Source: Monomorium pharaonis
Lineage: Eukaryota; Arthropoda; Insecta; Hymenoptera; Formicidae
DNA length: 64,000 nt
Direction of reading: 5' to 3'
Assembly: GCF_013373865.1 (NCBI RefSeq)
Contig: NC_050474.1
Span: 2,814,001-2,878,000 of the forward strand
Below are positions 49,726-61,500 of the stretch, piece by piece (the first letter of the stretch is position 1; the number at the start of each line of letters is the position of its first letter). A model generated the notes under the pieces. It was not told where the DNA came from and did no database searches. It worked only from the letters and a program-made list of their open reading frames with translations. The translations under genes were made by a program, and so were the position numbers.

Positions 49726-49914
49726 CACAGAGAAAGATTTCTTTAGATTTAATAAACAGTTTTCGACTATTCCAAAGCATATATTTCTTTAGTTTTAATC
49801 AATTTTATACATATTTCTTAAGATTTGATAAAGTTTATTAGAAACAAAGAAATATATGCTTTGGAATAGTCGAACAAAACGTTTATTAAAGTTAAAGAAA
49901 TCTTTCTCTCTGTG
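49726..49914. mobile_element. 189-bp foldback/MITE
   Basis: Left arm 49726-49790 starts CACAGAGAAAGATTTCTTTA and contains CGACTATTCCAAAGCATATA. The right arm 49850-49914 is its reverse complement with a few indels and ends CTTTCTCTCTGTG. About 60 nt of AT-rich loop lies between. No coding capacity. Unrelated in sequence to the 2-5.7 kb foldback and to the 14.0 kb MITE. Confidence 0.75.
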
Positions 49915-50221
49915 TATATAATCTCATTTCAATATTTAGCATTTCAAAAAGTAAAAATATTTTTAAAAACAAGAATATTTCTTTCCTCTGTGTGTTTCAT
50001 AAATTTCAAATAAACTAAGCGGAATCTCGCTGTAAAACGTCCGCTAAAGGCATTCGGACTTTCACTGTATCACACGTAAGATGGAAAACATGTGGCCTTA
50101 GAAATATTTAATATCAAATAAATATTGCAACAGACGAAGAAAAAAAATTGCGAATATCTTTCGCGACATTTCGAACGATTCACGTAGAAATATAAAAAAG
50201 AAAAAAAAAATTGCAAAAAAT

Positions 50222-50293
50222 GGGCTCGTCCGGGATTTGAACCCGGGACCTCTCGCACCCTAAGCGAGAATCATACCCCTAGACCAACGAGCC
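50222..50293 (-). tRNA. tRNA-Pro (AGG)
   Basis: 72-nt cloverleaf on the minus strand. The acceptor arms GGCTCGT and ACGAGCC pair fully, the anticodon stem CTCGC/GCGAG carries loop TTAGGGT (anticodon AGG, 50259-50261), and the T arm is CCCGG/CCGGG around TTCAAAT. A T run directly downstream (plus-strand A run at about 50214-50220) is a Pol III terminator. It has no intron and looks functional. Confidence 0.96.
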
Positions 50294-50620
50294 GCTCGAT
50301 ACGAGGTCGTTCTTTTAGAGAGTATATTAAAGTGTACCTTGTGCTCCATTTGAATTCTGTTACTCTCGAAGTATGATTTTCAACGTGTCACTCATTAGGC
50401 CACACGGAATCATTCTGTTACATCAGATATTCTTCTCTCTTCGCATGTCGGGAGCAAAGATGCGCCGACGTCGCATATGTTACTTATCAGTCTTGATATA
50501 ATCAGCGATTATCTTCCGCTTCGATCGACACGTGAAATGCATGTCGATCTCCTGTCCCTCCTCTCCCCTCGCTTTAATTACGTAACAAGATAAAATCGAC
50601 AGATAAGATCGCGCTGATAA

Positions 50621-50623
<3 letters not shown>

Positions 50624-50665
<42 letters not shown>
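50624..50665. repeat. CT microsatellite
   Basis: About 42 bp of uninterrupted (CT)n. 50294-51169 otherwise has no recognised gene. Confidence 0.95.
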
Positions 50666-50669
<4 letters not shown>

Positions 50670-51169
50670 TTGCGAATCGGAAGAATCGCCGAGAAATACT
50701 GACGGTGATTCTCGTTCCGCGTCTCTGATTGCATTAACGTTAATTGCGCATTGGCTTTTTTTCACTGTCCGCTTCTGTCAGCCTAATTCCGGAATTCGTC
50801 CCGAGAACGTCCATTTGATTCACTTATAAGTCTTATAATAACACGGCCAGATTTGCGATGTAATTTAGTTTCCGCCGTCGCGTAATCGCGAAGTTAAAAC
50901 GTTCGCGAAAAATTGCGCAACACGGTAAAACATCATGTAGGAGTCGCAAAACTGACGTGTAACTCCAACAAAAGTTAAATTTTCCACGCCCGCTGCAGCA
51001 CGAAATTTTTCAGAAGTATCTGAAAAATATTTCAACTGACAAGTGAAACGTTTCATAAAAGTTGCGAAATATGACTGTAATATTTCGGAGGCATCTCTGG
51101 AATGGTAAAATGTCCGCTCTTGCACTTGGTGCTTTATGAAGAAATATTATTGAAAAGATATACAATAAA

Positions 51170-51660
51170 AATGCGTAGAAAATATGAAATATTCTAGTAG
51201 CAAAATAAATTGACGGAACATTGGCTAGATATTGGTTTTCTTGGAAATGCATTAGCCAATCAATGTAGCGCCAATATCATGCAATAAATGCAAATATACT
51301 GCTAATATTGTACATCAATTGGTTTTTAATATTGGGCTTGTTGAAACAGTATTGGCCAAGATTTTCCAATATAATCTCAATATTGAGTATATGTAGACTA
51401 TATGCTAATGTACTGCCGATATTATATACCAATAATTCCACGGTATTGTATTTACATTGGAAATGCGTTGGCCAAGATTTCCCAATATAATTTCAATATT
51501 GAATATATTATAGAATAATTGCTAACGTATTACCAATATTACCAATATTACATATCAATAATTCTAACGATATTGATTTACATTGAAAATGCATTGGTCA
51601 AGATTTCGCAATAAAAACCAAATATTGATAACACAATAAATGTTAATATACTAAAAATAC
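51170..51660. repeat. Degenerate minisatellite, period about 120 bp
   Basis: Four diverged copies of a unit containing GGAAATGCGTTGGCCAAGAT followed by TTCCCAATATAAT, then a CAATATTGA-type palindrome, GCTAATGTACTGCC and ACCAATAATTC. Landmarks recur near 51235, 51345, 51465 and 51585, and a weaker one (TTAGCCAAGATTATA) near 51776. The unit is AT-rich and full of AATATT motifs. No coding potential. Confidence 0.7.
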
Positions 51661-53070
51661 GGGTAAATCATTTATATAGTCTCGTGTTTCTTGAAATAAG
51701 CAATTTTAACTTTATGTTTGCAACATTTATCAGTTGAACAATTAACTTACTATATTATTGAGTTTACATTGTGTATTAGCCAAGATTATATAATGTGTTA
51801 ATTAATTGATTAGTTATATGTGTGTATGTGTACGCGCGCGTAAGTGCATACGTTGCAAAATTTCAAATAACATTTTGCAAATTGTTGCACATAAAATGTG
51901 AAAAGTTGAAATCGGTTAGCATTAATCGTTGCAGAAAATTTTCGGAAGAGTTTCACACAGTTTTTCATATTTTCTGCAACAATTCTAAAAGGATTCTTTG
52001 TATAGAAACGCGAACGAGTCTCTCGGAAGCCAAACTGTTCGACTCCGTAAACTAACAAGTTCGATTAATGAGAAACATATACGCAGAAATTGATATCAAA
52101 TTACATCGTACGGAAAACTAAGGTGCTAACGATCGATTCGACCTCGATGGAATGTATACTCTCTCTACGTCTTCTCGGAATAAAAAGTAGGGAATATCGT
52201 AACTAGAAGTCACGAACTAGCGCCTTGGTATTAAAATCGAAAAATTTACAAACAAAATAAAGTGAAGTTCGATCGATCTGAAAGGCTCCAGATATCGCAA
52301 TAGCGGCGCCACGAGGCGTCAGTTTCGCGTTTCGTAACGCGAGAACTTGAAATTCAGCAAAAGCTCGCCTTCGATCCCGGGAAGCGCGAGCAATTTTTTT
52401 TTTTCTTTCTCTTTCTCACTTTCTCTCTCCCTTTTTCCCGCGTATACACACTGTGCGCGCGCGTACGTATATTTCTCTTTTCGCCGCTCCGGCGGACTTC
52501 AAATTCTCATTTCCCCCTCGGTCAGTCGTTTGTTTAACGCGCGTATCCATATTTCACTTTGATTATGTTACACCTCGTTTCGGAACGACAAGCGGCAGCT
52601 TGCGGGCGGCGGCGTTCGCTCGCACGTTCAATATATTTCAATCTCACAAATAGATCTGGAGCGCTTCGTCTTCTTTTCGCCGGCGTGTTGCAAGTTGTAA
52701 CTTAACGACTCCCCCGAAAATGTGGGTCGCGTATAGGAGGAGAGAATTTTTTAAGTGTCCATAAATTTTTGCCGATGTAGTGTATATATAGGCGCTCGCG
52801 TTATGTGTCGTGACGGTACGTTTTTGCGAAGAGAATTATAGCTCCTTTGAAATGCGCGTGCGTTTCGTACAACGCGATAAACGGGACGATGATTATCGCC
52901 GACAATAAATCATCGACTACATCTTCAAGTGAACAAAATTCTTTTTCTTTTCTCTCTCTCTCTCTCTCTCTTTCTATGCGTAGGGCAAAAAATCGTTTAC
53001 TTATTAGAAAATTGTTGCTGCTCGATAGCAAGTTTCTTGTGTACCGCTATTACAGAACCGCTATCAACCT
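51661..53070. other. Intergenic DNA before tRNA-Thr
   Basis: No supported gene. It contains short pyrimidine runs (52397-52436 and a CT run near 52951-52972) and a CpG-rich patch at about 52280-52700. Open frames here are short and without domains. Confidence 0.4.
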
Positions 53071-53144
53071 GGCGCCGTGGCTTAGTTGGTTAAAGCGCCT
53101 GTCTAGTAAACAGGAGATCGAGGGTTCGAATCCCTCCGGGGCCT
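53071..53144 (+). tRNA. tRNA-Thr (AGT)
   Basis: 74-nt cloverleaf. The anticodon stem CCTGT/ACAGG carries loop CTAGTAA (anticodon AGT, 53105-53107), the D arm is GCTTAGTTGGTTAAAGC and the T arm GAGGG/CCCTC surrounds TTCGAAT. The acceptor arms GGCGCCG and CGGGGCC pair except for a G-G opposition at the fourth pair. A 12-T run about 22 bases downstream is a Pol III terminator. Probably functional. Confidence 0.94.
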
Positions 53145-55512
53145 TCACGTTGAGCGAACGTGAGTTATTTTTTTTTTTTTCTTCTATTTCTTGCATCTAA
53201 TCTCGTAGTGCGCGTAATTGTGGGTGTGTTTTGCACTATGTTATAATTTCTGCATTTGAAATGGACATATAAACAGCGCGTGAGAGAGAAAAGGAAAGAA
53301 GATGAAAGGAATGGGCGTATTCAAGATTTTTCTTAAGGGATAGAGAGACTGTCAATTCTGTAAACAGAATTTTTTTTACTTTAATTAAATTTGTTTGTTA
53401 TATTTCTTACTCAGAATGTCTCCTCGTCTTTAATTTTAAATAAAGGAAAAATATTAAAATGTTTAGTAAATCATAGTATAGTTTTGATTTTCCCCTGAAG
53501 TTTATTTATTATCAGTCAAAAATAAAATTGTACTTTTTATGATTAAAAGTGAGTAAAAAAGTTGCAGGGTGAAGTGAACCCTTCTCTATCCATGGTATAT
53601 GAAGTTTGCTGTAAAGAACAAATATTATGTCAAGCTCTCCATTTCTCTCCCTCACCCCTTCTCTCACTCTTCTCTTCGCTTTTCACAGCATAGCTTTGTT
53701 AGCAATGCATTCAATATTGGATATGTTGACACGTATTACGCGCACACGCACGCGCGCACCCCCACACACACACATACATACACACACACACACACAAGGT
53801 CTATAGAATAGTCCGTATAATAATTATATCTCGCTTTATAAAGTCTATATTAGCTATAAATTAACTGCAAATTGCACAACGTAACAATCTCAATATTGAA
53901 TACAGAATATTGAAATTCTTTCTCACGATAATATATTATTCTCTCTTTCTTTCTATCTTCTGCAATGGAAGTTATTCTGCGCAATCAATTTTTTTTTATT
54001 TTTGTTATGTTGACATTCGCGAGAGATTTTCCTTTTTATTAAATTTATATTTATGACTCTCACTCTCCGTTATTTCAAGGCAAATTGACGTACTCGATGA
54101 AACATCCACCGTGCATTCAGATTCATAAAACTTCGCCGTTGCATAGCGAACTCGAGACTCGTTAGAGGCACTTTCGGATTTGAAATGTGGAATTCGTTCT
54201 GTCCTAGACCGTCGACGCAATAATAGAATCTAATTTCCTGCTCAAGGTATTGTACGTTCGCGAACGCGCGCGCCGGTTCTCGATAAACCGGCGTAAACGG
54301 CGGCCTACGGCTCGTAAGCGTATTTATAACCGCTTAACGAGTAAGATCAATTGCGGCATTGCGGCATTCGGGGCCTAAATTAAAGCGCGGTCACTGCTTA
54401 GGTATGCGCGAAAATCGCTCGCGGCTTTCCGAGCGAAGGTGAGCTCCGTGAAGGGAAGGGATTAAACGCCGATATTCTCGCTCGGAGAAAATTTGCATTT
54501 TCCCCGTCATTTGGCGAAACGATCGTGCCTGCCTCCCCCGATCGATCGTTTCGCAATCCGCCGTTCTCCATTGAGATCCGCTCTAATTCGAAATTTCACT
54601 GCTACGATATGTAATACACATTACGCATGCGAGAGAAGACACGCCTAAACGATGTTAACGGTTCTGTTACGCTATCCCCGGTACTGTCCCTCGGCAAACC
54701 TTACATTCTTTGAGCAATTGCGCGAGAGCGATGACCCGCGCGACACGAGATAACTTGATCTTCACCGTGACTTATAAATCTGTCAACCTTAATTCGCGTC
54801 CCGGTTCGCTGGAAAAAAAAATACGGCGCACGCGAGAAGTCGCGCGTGACGCCTGCATAAATTGTTACAGCGCATTCAAATGATCGTGTTGATTTTATCG
54901 AGGCGGCGTGACTAATCTATCTCGAGAACACCGCCGTTAAATTAATTTTTATTATTGCTATTTAATTGCCTTCGACCACACGGAGAACTCGATGCGCTTG
55001 TGCAAGTTTCGTCCGCTACGAACTAATACGTCCGGTGGATTTATATCAGCACGTGCACTATCAACAGAAATTGGAATCGGAATTCTTGCCTTGCGAATTT
55101 CGGCACAGGATCCCGTTGAGCCGCAACAACAGGATTTCCTGCCGGATTTTCCTTTGGCCCGCGAGCCAATTAATTCTTTCCGCCGTTAAATTTGCGGTTT
55201 TCCGTTTCGACGTAACTCTCGGACTGGTTACTCGCGATAAACGAGGAGAATGCAGGAAGCTGTAATTCAATTAGGTAGGAATAATAAAACGGTAAATCGC
55301 CTAAATTGGATTGATCGACTTTCGTCGTAAGAGTCCGAGAGTAAGAGGTGTCCGAAGGTCTGTTTAATCGATAATCGACTACGGTAGCCTGGCAACCGAA
55401 CAGACGCGTTTATCAATTTCGGCTGCACACACCGTATGCCGTACATTCGATATGCGAGAGCCTATCTCCCCTACTGGCACTTAAACGTCGGAAGTGAAGT
55501 GTTTTGTAAACG
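53145..55512. other. Intergenic DNA between tRNA-Thr and the TRPV gene
   Basis: No supported gene. It contains a CA/CG microsatellite at about 53740-53797. CpG-rich DNA from 54240 to 55500 should include the promoter and 5' UTR of the TRPV gene at 55513; I see no TATA box near that start. Confidence 0.4.
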
Positions 55513-58500
55513 ATGGGTAATACCGAGAGTAATGTTACGAGCGGCGTGAAGAAACAAACGGACACGTCGTCCATCCTGCTCTATAAATTAGTCAACCTGA
55601 ATGGTGAGCAAAATAATCAAGCCCATACGTTGCAGACATAATTTATTCAATTCCCACAATGAAAAAGAACGAATTCAATTATCATAAAATCATTAAATAC
55701 AATAGACGGATATTGTTTCAATTCGTCGTGTGTGTGTGCGTGTGTGTGTGTATATGTGTGTTACAAGTACTTCGGTATATACGGGAGCGAAAAAATGAAA
55801 GCGCAGCGCCGCCGATTTCTGCGTTTCGCGTTGTCAGCGCGTCGTTTGACGTGGCTTTCGCGGTTTGTAACGACAAAGGATATGCCGGGCAAAGCGAGGC
55901 ACACAAATAGAACGTTTGTCTGGCGGAGCAAACTCAGCCAAAAACGTTATTCGCGATCTTCGAGAGACTCGTTAAAATCAATGGTCCTCATCGTTCACCC
56001 TTCAGCATTATTTACGACAAGTACAACGCGAGAGATCGCTGCATGTTGCCGACAACCGCGCGCCGTAAAAATCGGGCGGATGCGATGTAGGTAACGTGGG
56101 GCGAACGACTCGCTGCAAAATTTTGGAACATAACGCGCAGATAGCGCATCTGTGGAAAAAAGGAAAGGAAAGAGAGAAGAGGAAGAAGATTCAGTTAGAC
56201 CGCGTGAGAAATATTGTTTATCATTACTTTCTCTTCGTTCGACGTCGAGGGCTCCAGGTTCTCCATGATCTCCGGATTGTCCGGGCCGAAGGGCTGCTGC
56301 ATACTATACTTTCCCATCTCGGCCTCGAAAAGTATGTTGTTTATCTGATGCTGCGCGACAAGTCTCGCACGCACGTCCACTATATTCTTCAGTCGGATGG
56401 CGACGTGCTCGGCAAAAACCGTGAATTCGTCACGGCCTGTCGAAATCTCCTGAAATTTGTAGAAAAATAAAGTCACGTGGCAGGTTTTGGGGGGTAAGCG
56501 AGTCGTGTAGAATGTAGATTAAAAGTTTCAGTGATGCTACGTCGAAGAGAGAGAAAGATAGGGTCTCGAAAACGAAGACCTTTCGTTTTCGAAACTTCCG
56601 AATAAAGCGAAAGGGTCTCTTCCCCATGTCGTATTATGTAATGCCCTAAAATCCACCCCGAACAAAGCGGAAAGGTCTCTCCCCCATATTGTGTTATGTA
56701 ATGCCCTGAAATTACATTATCACGAGTCTCGAGATAATATTAACTTTGGAGTGTAACTCTGGGTGAATTTTCACTCACGTACTAATTCAAGTTTAATAGT
56801 TTTTGTTATTAAAATTTTGATAGCTTAAAATAACAATAACATTTTGTTTATTAAAATAGTATTCAATTTATTGTAACACCTCGCAATTTATAAAATAGAA
56901 AAAAAATATTTAAAAAATTCTGAAATTTCAGGATAAACCAGAGTCATGTTAGTGTAAGAAAGATATACGTAGCATTTTTTCATGGTTAATTTAAGCTAAT
57001 TATGTAATATAAAAAAGAATGAAATGTACCTGTGATTTCCAATTAGAGACAGGTGCGGGATTCTAAAACGAAGACATCGTAAATTAATTAAACATATACA
57101 ATTCCATTTCACGAACGGTAAAGTAACGCGGCGCACAGTAACTGTAACTTAGTACTCTCAAAGGTTAATTGACAATCAATGTGAATAACAAGAATATTGA
57201 AAAATAAAATTGCTTTAACAATCACAATTTAACTATAACCTTTCCTTCTTATAGTCATTATGTATAAACTTGTGGATGTTTCCTGTATAACTCAATCAAT
57301 TATATCAATTTATTGTTTATCAATATCCGTATTATTTTTACCGATACGAAAAATAGAAAAGTTATTTGTTTCAAAAGAGCAACTATTTTATGCTTACTAT
57401 TTCACAAAACTTCTAGATTATCATTATTTTTTCAGGGACAACGTATTTCCATTATTTTCATTATTAACACAGTAATGTAGTTCATAAGAAAAAAAGACTC
57501 GACCATATAAGATATTCGTACATTAGTGAAAACATCCCACCCAATGTCGATCTCGAAATGATAAGTAACAGGAAACATCCTCTCGTCCTATCAGCTTTAA
57601 TTGCAATTGTATCATCATTAACTGTACGCTAACAATGCCGCAAGCGGATCGCAACAACGACATTCGCGAGGGCTCGTGGCGCACCTGCTTCTCCACGCTC
57701 GGTATCTCGCGATTGATTCGCGTCAAGCGTCCCTTGTTCAGGAAAGTCAAGGCCTCGTAGGCGAACCACTTGGGCCGGACGTCGCTGCCAGGAATCAGAT
57801 CCGCCTTGAGCCTGCGTTTCGCGTATGCTTTGTGGACCGACATGAAGTGAGTCTTCAGGCTCTTCAGCTTCCTCTCCACCGTCATCACGTCGCATCCGAG
57901 CTGAATGCAAGCCCCAATGAGGATTTTTCTTTCATCTATTGTTTTACTACTCTTTCTTTTTGTTATTGATTTTTGGTTTCCCCGCGGCGGGAACAATTTC
58001 TTGCGCTCCCGATGCGGCGATTCGAGAACGATTATATAATCCGGCAATGAATAAGCGAAGCGTGCATTACTTTTGGCGCGCGGACTATTACGCAAATGCA
58101 ATTGCGCGGTCCGTGGGACGCGTGAGTTGCCGCTTTCCGTCGCAACGCCGCCGGCGACCGCAGAGAGCGGTGCGACGGTGATAAAGACTCCCGCGTGCGC
58201 TCGCGATGCGCCAGCGTTGCGCAACGGCTTGCGCAAGTGTTGGACGCGCGCATCTGGAATACATTCCCAAGATAATATTTTTCACTCGGCGTCCGTCCAG
58301 CGAATATTCTTCTGGCGCGCGCACGTGCGTGCGTGCGTGCGTGAGAATCCCGCGCACGGTACACGAACGTAATAGAAAAACACAAAGCTCGAAGAAGGAA
58401 GCCGGGGAAAGAAAAGCTCCTCTCTCGTTAATTAAAAAATTATCGATCCGTTATTGGTCATAACACACATAACAACACCGCACCGCGCACCTTTCCCCCC

Positions 58501-61500
58501 TTTCTTTTCGTCGGTCTGTACGGTACAATTTTATTTCATCGAAATCGAATTAATCGCGCGTTGAAAGAAAAAAAAAACCCGTTTTCCGAATTTCCACTCG
58601 GATCGATACTTTGGCGAGGTTAAAGATCAAAACGAGAATCTATCGTCAACGAGCGGCACGAGAAAGAAAAGTAAACAAACGAATGAATATAATCCGAATG
58701 CGTGTGCAGCGCACTTTTGCGGGAGAGCGCGGTGTGTTAACTTGTACAACTATATACTCGGGTCCTAGCGTCTCCTCTCGTACCTCGTCGGCAATTTCCT
58801 TCCACGCGTAGATTCTCTTGCTCCGGTCGGTGTAGTCCGGCGCATTGTGGTCCCAGAGGATCCGCCTCGCGCGAAACGCGCCGATCAGCTTCAATATCGT
58901 CTCCTGCCGCCACTCCATGGCCGTAATCGGCCGCACCGTGCCACGTCTAATCACTGACAGTAGCCGCGACGGCGACGGCAAACCCGGTCCGCTCGCTCTT
59001 CCCACAGACTTGCGCCAGCAATTGCCGCGACGGTGCATGCAACACTTGCGCCAGACTGTGCAAGATGGCGTTGCATGTGCTTTGATGTGCCGACGACCTC
59101 TCTCCCGTTCCGTCTACCCGACTTCCCCAGCTATACCTTGAATTTCACACGTGAGCCGAAGTCGATGAGAGCCGGGAAGGTGGGAGAAAAAAAAATATCA
59201 TCATGTTTTACATTTCTTCACCTCCTCCACGAAACTGTCCCCGCGCGCCACAAGATCGATGCTTCTAGGAGGTAAAAAGAAACTTTTTTTCGCGAGAGAA
59301 GAGGTTATCTCTGTTTAAAAGAAGAAATTAATTAACTACTAATTGTGAGTGTGACACGCGCGCTCGTGGAATTTCTATGAAAATACGAAAGAAAATGCAT
59401 GTGCAAATGCCTTTCCTGTTTCAGGTTCTTCACGCGCAGTCTTATATTATTTATCAGCACGTGGCGAACATTCTCGAACATCCTCTTGCCTTCAATTCCT
59501 GTCCTCGTCCACTGACGCGAGATCCATAAGAATTTTAGTAGGATTGGGAAATTAATTATAAATAATATAGTAATTATGATATCACAGAGACGTATCCAAG
59601 AGAAATTAGGAAAATTCACATTTTCCTCAAAAAAATTTTTGTTTATTTATTTTTAATTATAAAAATGATGCAGCTTTACTTTTAATTCTGAATAATTTTT
59701 TTGTTCTTAACATTGTTATTCCGTTTTATTTTATTTTATTTGAATTTAATATAATATTTTTATTAATATTTAGTAATGGTTCTCATATTTAGAAAGTTTT
59801 TCTATATTCTTATGTGAATTTTTTTAAAATACACTTTTCTAAGAAAACAATTATCAATATTTTGTTTATATGTAATAATAACAATAGCAATGTAAAGGCA
59901 ATATAATATCATTTTACATAAAACGTAGATGCAATAGTCACAAATCGTAAATAAATGCGACAGTTAATCAGAAGTTTTATTTTAATATTATTCTGCGTTT
60001 TTATTTGACTCTTTGTGACCTGCGACCTGCGACCTGCATTCTGCATCTATGTAGAATGGCTTTTAAAGAATTATACATTTTGTTTTTAATACTTGTATTT
60101 TTTCTACTCTTCTTTAGAAAAAAATAAAAATAACAATTTACGAATAATATATTTTCCATTCAAGATTAAGAGACTATAAGCTGTAAAATATTTTTAAAAA
60201 GGTAAATTATTTTCGTAAAAAAAGTCCCGTTTAGGTGACAATAAAATAAATTGAAAAAATCTTGAATACGTCCTTGTATAATATTATAATAATTTTTATT
60301 ACTTAACTATACATTGCTTAGAAGCTGAATAATACTTGAAGTCGAACCTGTCTTGTTATATTAAGTTATCGATTCTTCGCGAATTTCACGAGCCTAGGTT
60401 TACCTACGTGACTTTCAAGATTAATACTTATTTCTTATTGCTAAAGTACGACCCGCACGACTAAATTACTTAAATTACAACACACATGTCTAAAAGACGT
60501 CACATAAAGACTCGATCTTAATTCTGTCGTAACTGCCTGTTAATCAGCACGTCGGGTGTTGTCGAGTTGATTAACTCGCATAAAATCTGAATTTTTTAAT
60601 TGCAGAATAATAAAAACCTAAATGATATGTGAAATAACGTCTAACAGCTAGAATAGCTAAATCAACAGGACATATTATTCCAAACAATCACGATTTGTCA
60701 TTGTCCATTTGTCGAGCGCAATTTCAAAAATTTGCATAGATAAACACTACTAAGCCCTTAGACTTGATTATAACGATAACGAATGAAAAAGATGTGTTTA
60801 GTATTTATGCACACAATAAATAATTTATTAGGAGCTCCATTTTTATATCTATTATTGCCATAACGTTAATAATAATAACTTCATGTGTTCAAACAACCAG
60901 AAAAAATTTTGTAAATTAAATAATTTTAAATATTAATATAGTAAAATATTAGAGAGAGAGAGAGAGAGTTATGGGCAATAAAAATTATATAAACTTTTTT
61001 TATCTATTAAATGCAATTGCAATTATAATAAATGTAACTAGGTCATAATTTGCATTGTTAAAACAAATATAAATATAAAATTGACACCGACTATAAATTA
61101 TGGTTAAGTTATAGTAATTGCAAACTTCTTTTTCTGTCCATGATAGATTGCGCGTTGCACCGCCCGAGGGAAGAAGGAAGCAACGTCGTTTTTAGGGTGC
61201 CTCTCGTAACGTTTCGCGTGCTTTCTTGCATCACGAGCTGATATCACAGATTGCGTTCTAATTGGATGCGTGCAACGCAATTGCGCGTGTTGCTTTTAGC
61301 CAACACCCAGCGGGGGAGGAAAACACCGAGGGCTTTTTCGATCGCGGAAATAGGGATGCCGTCACACACGGCACAGTTACGGTGCGCGTGTTCCTCGCGA
61401 TGCGTCGCGCGGTACATTGACGCCAATTCGAGAGCTCGACTCTCGAGGATACGCTCCTCCGATAATGGCCGAAATACTAATGTCTGATATAATGACTGTA

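Noticed and set aside
57523..58236. Single 237-codon minus-strand frame covering MADF exon 2
   Set aside because: The part before 57900 has no MADF similarity and is better read as intron; splicing 58784 to 57900 restores the domain exactly.
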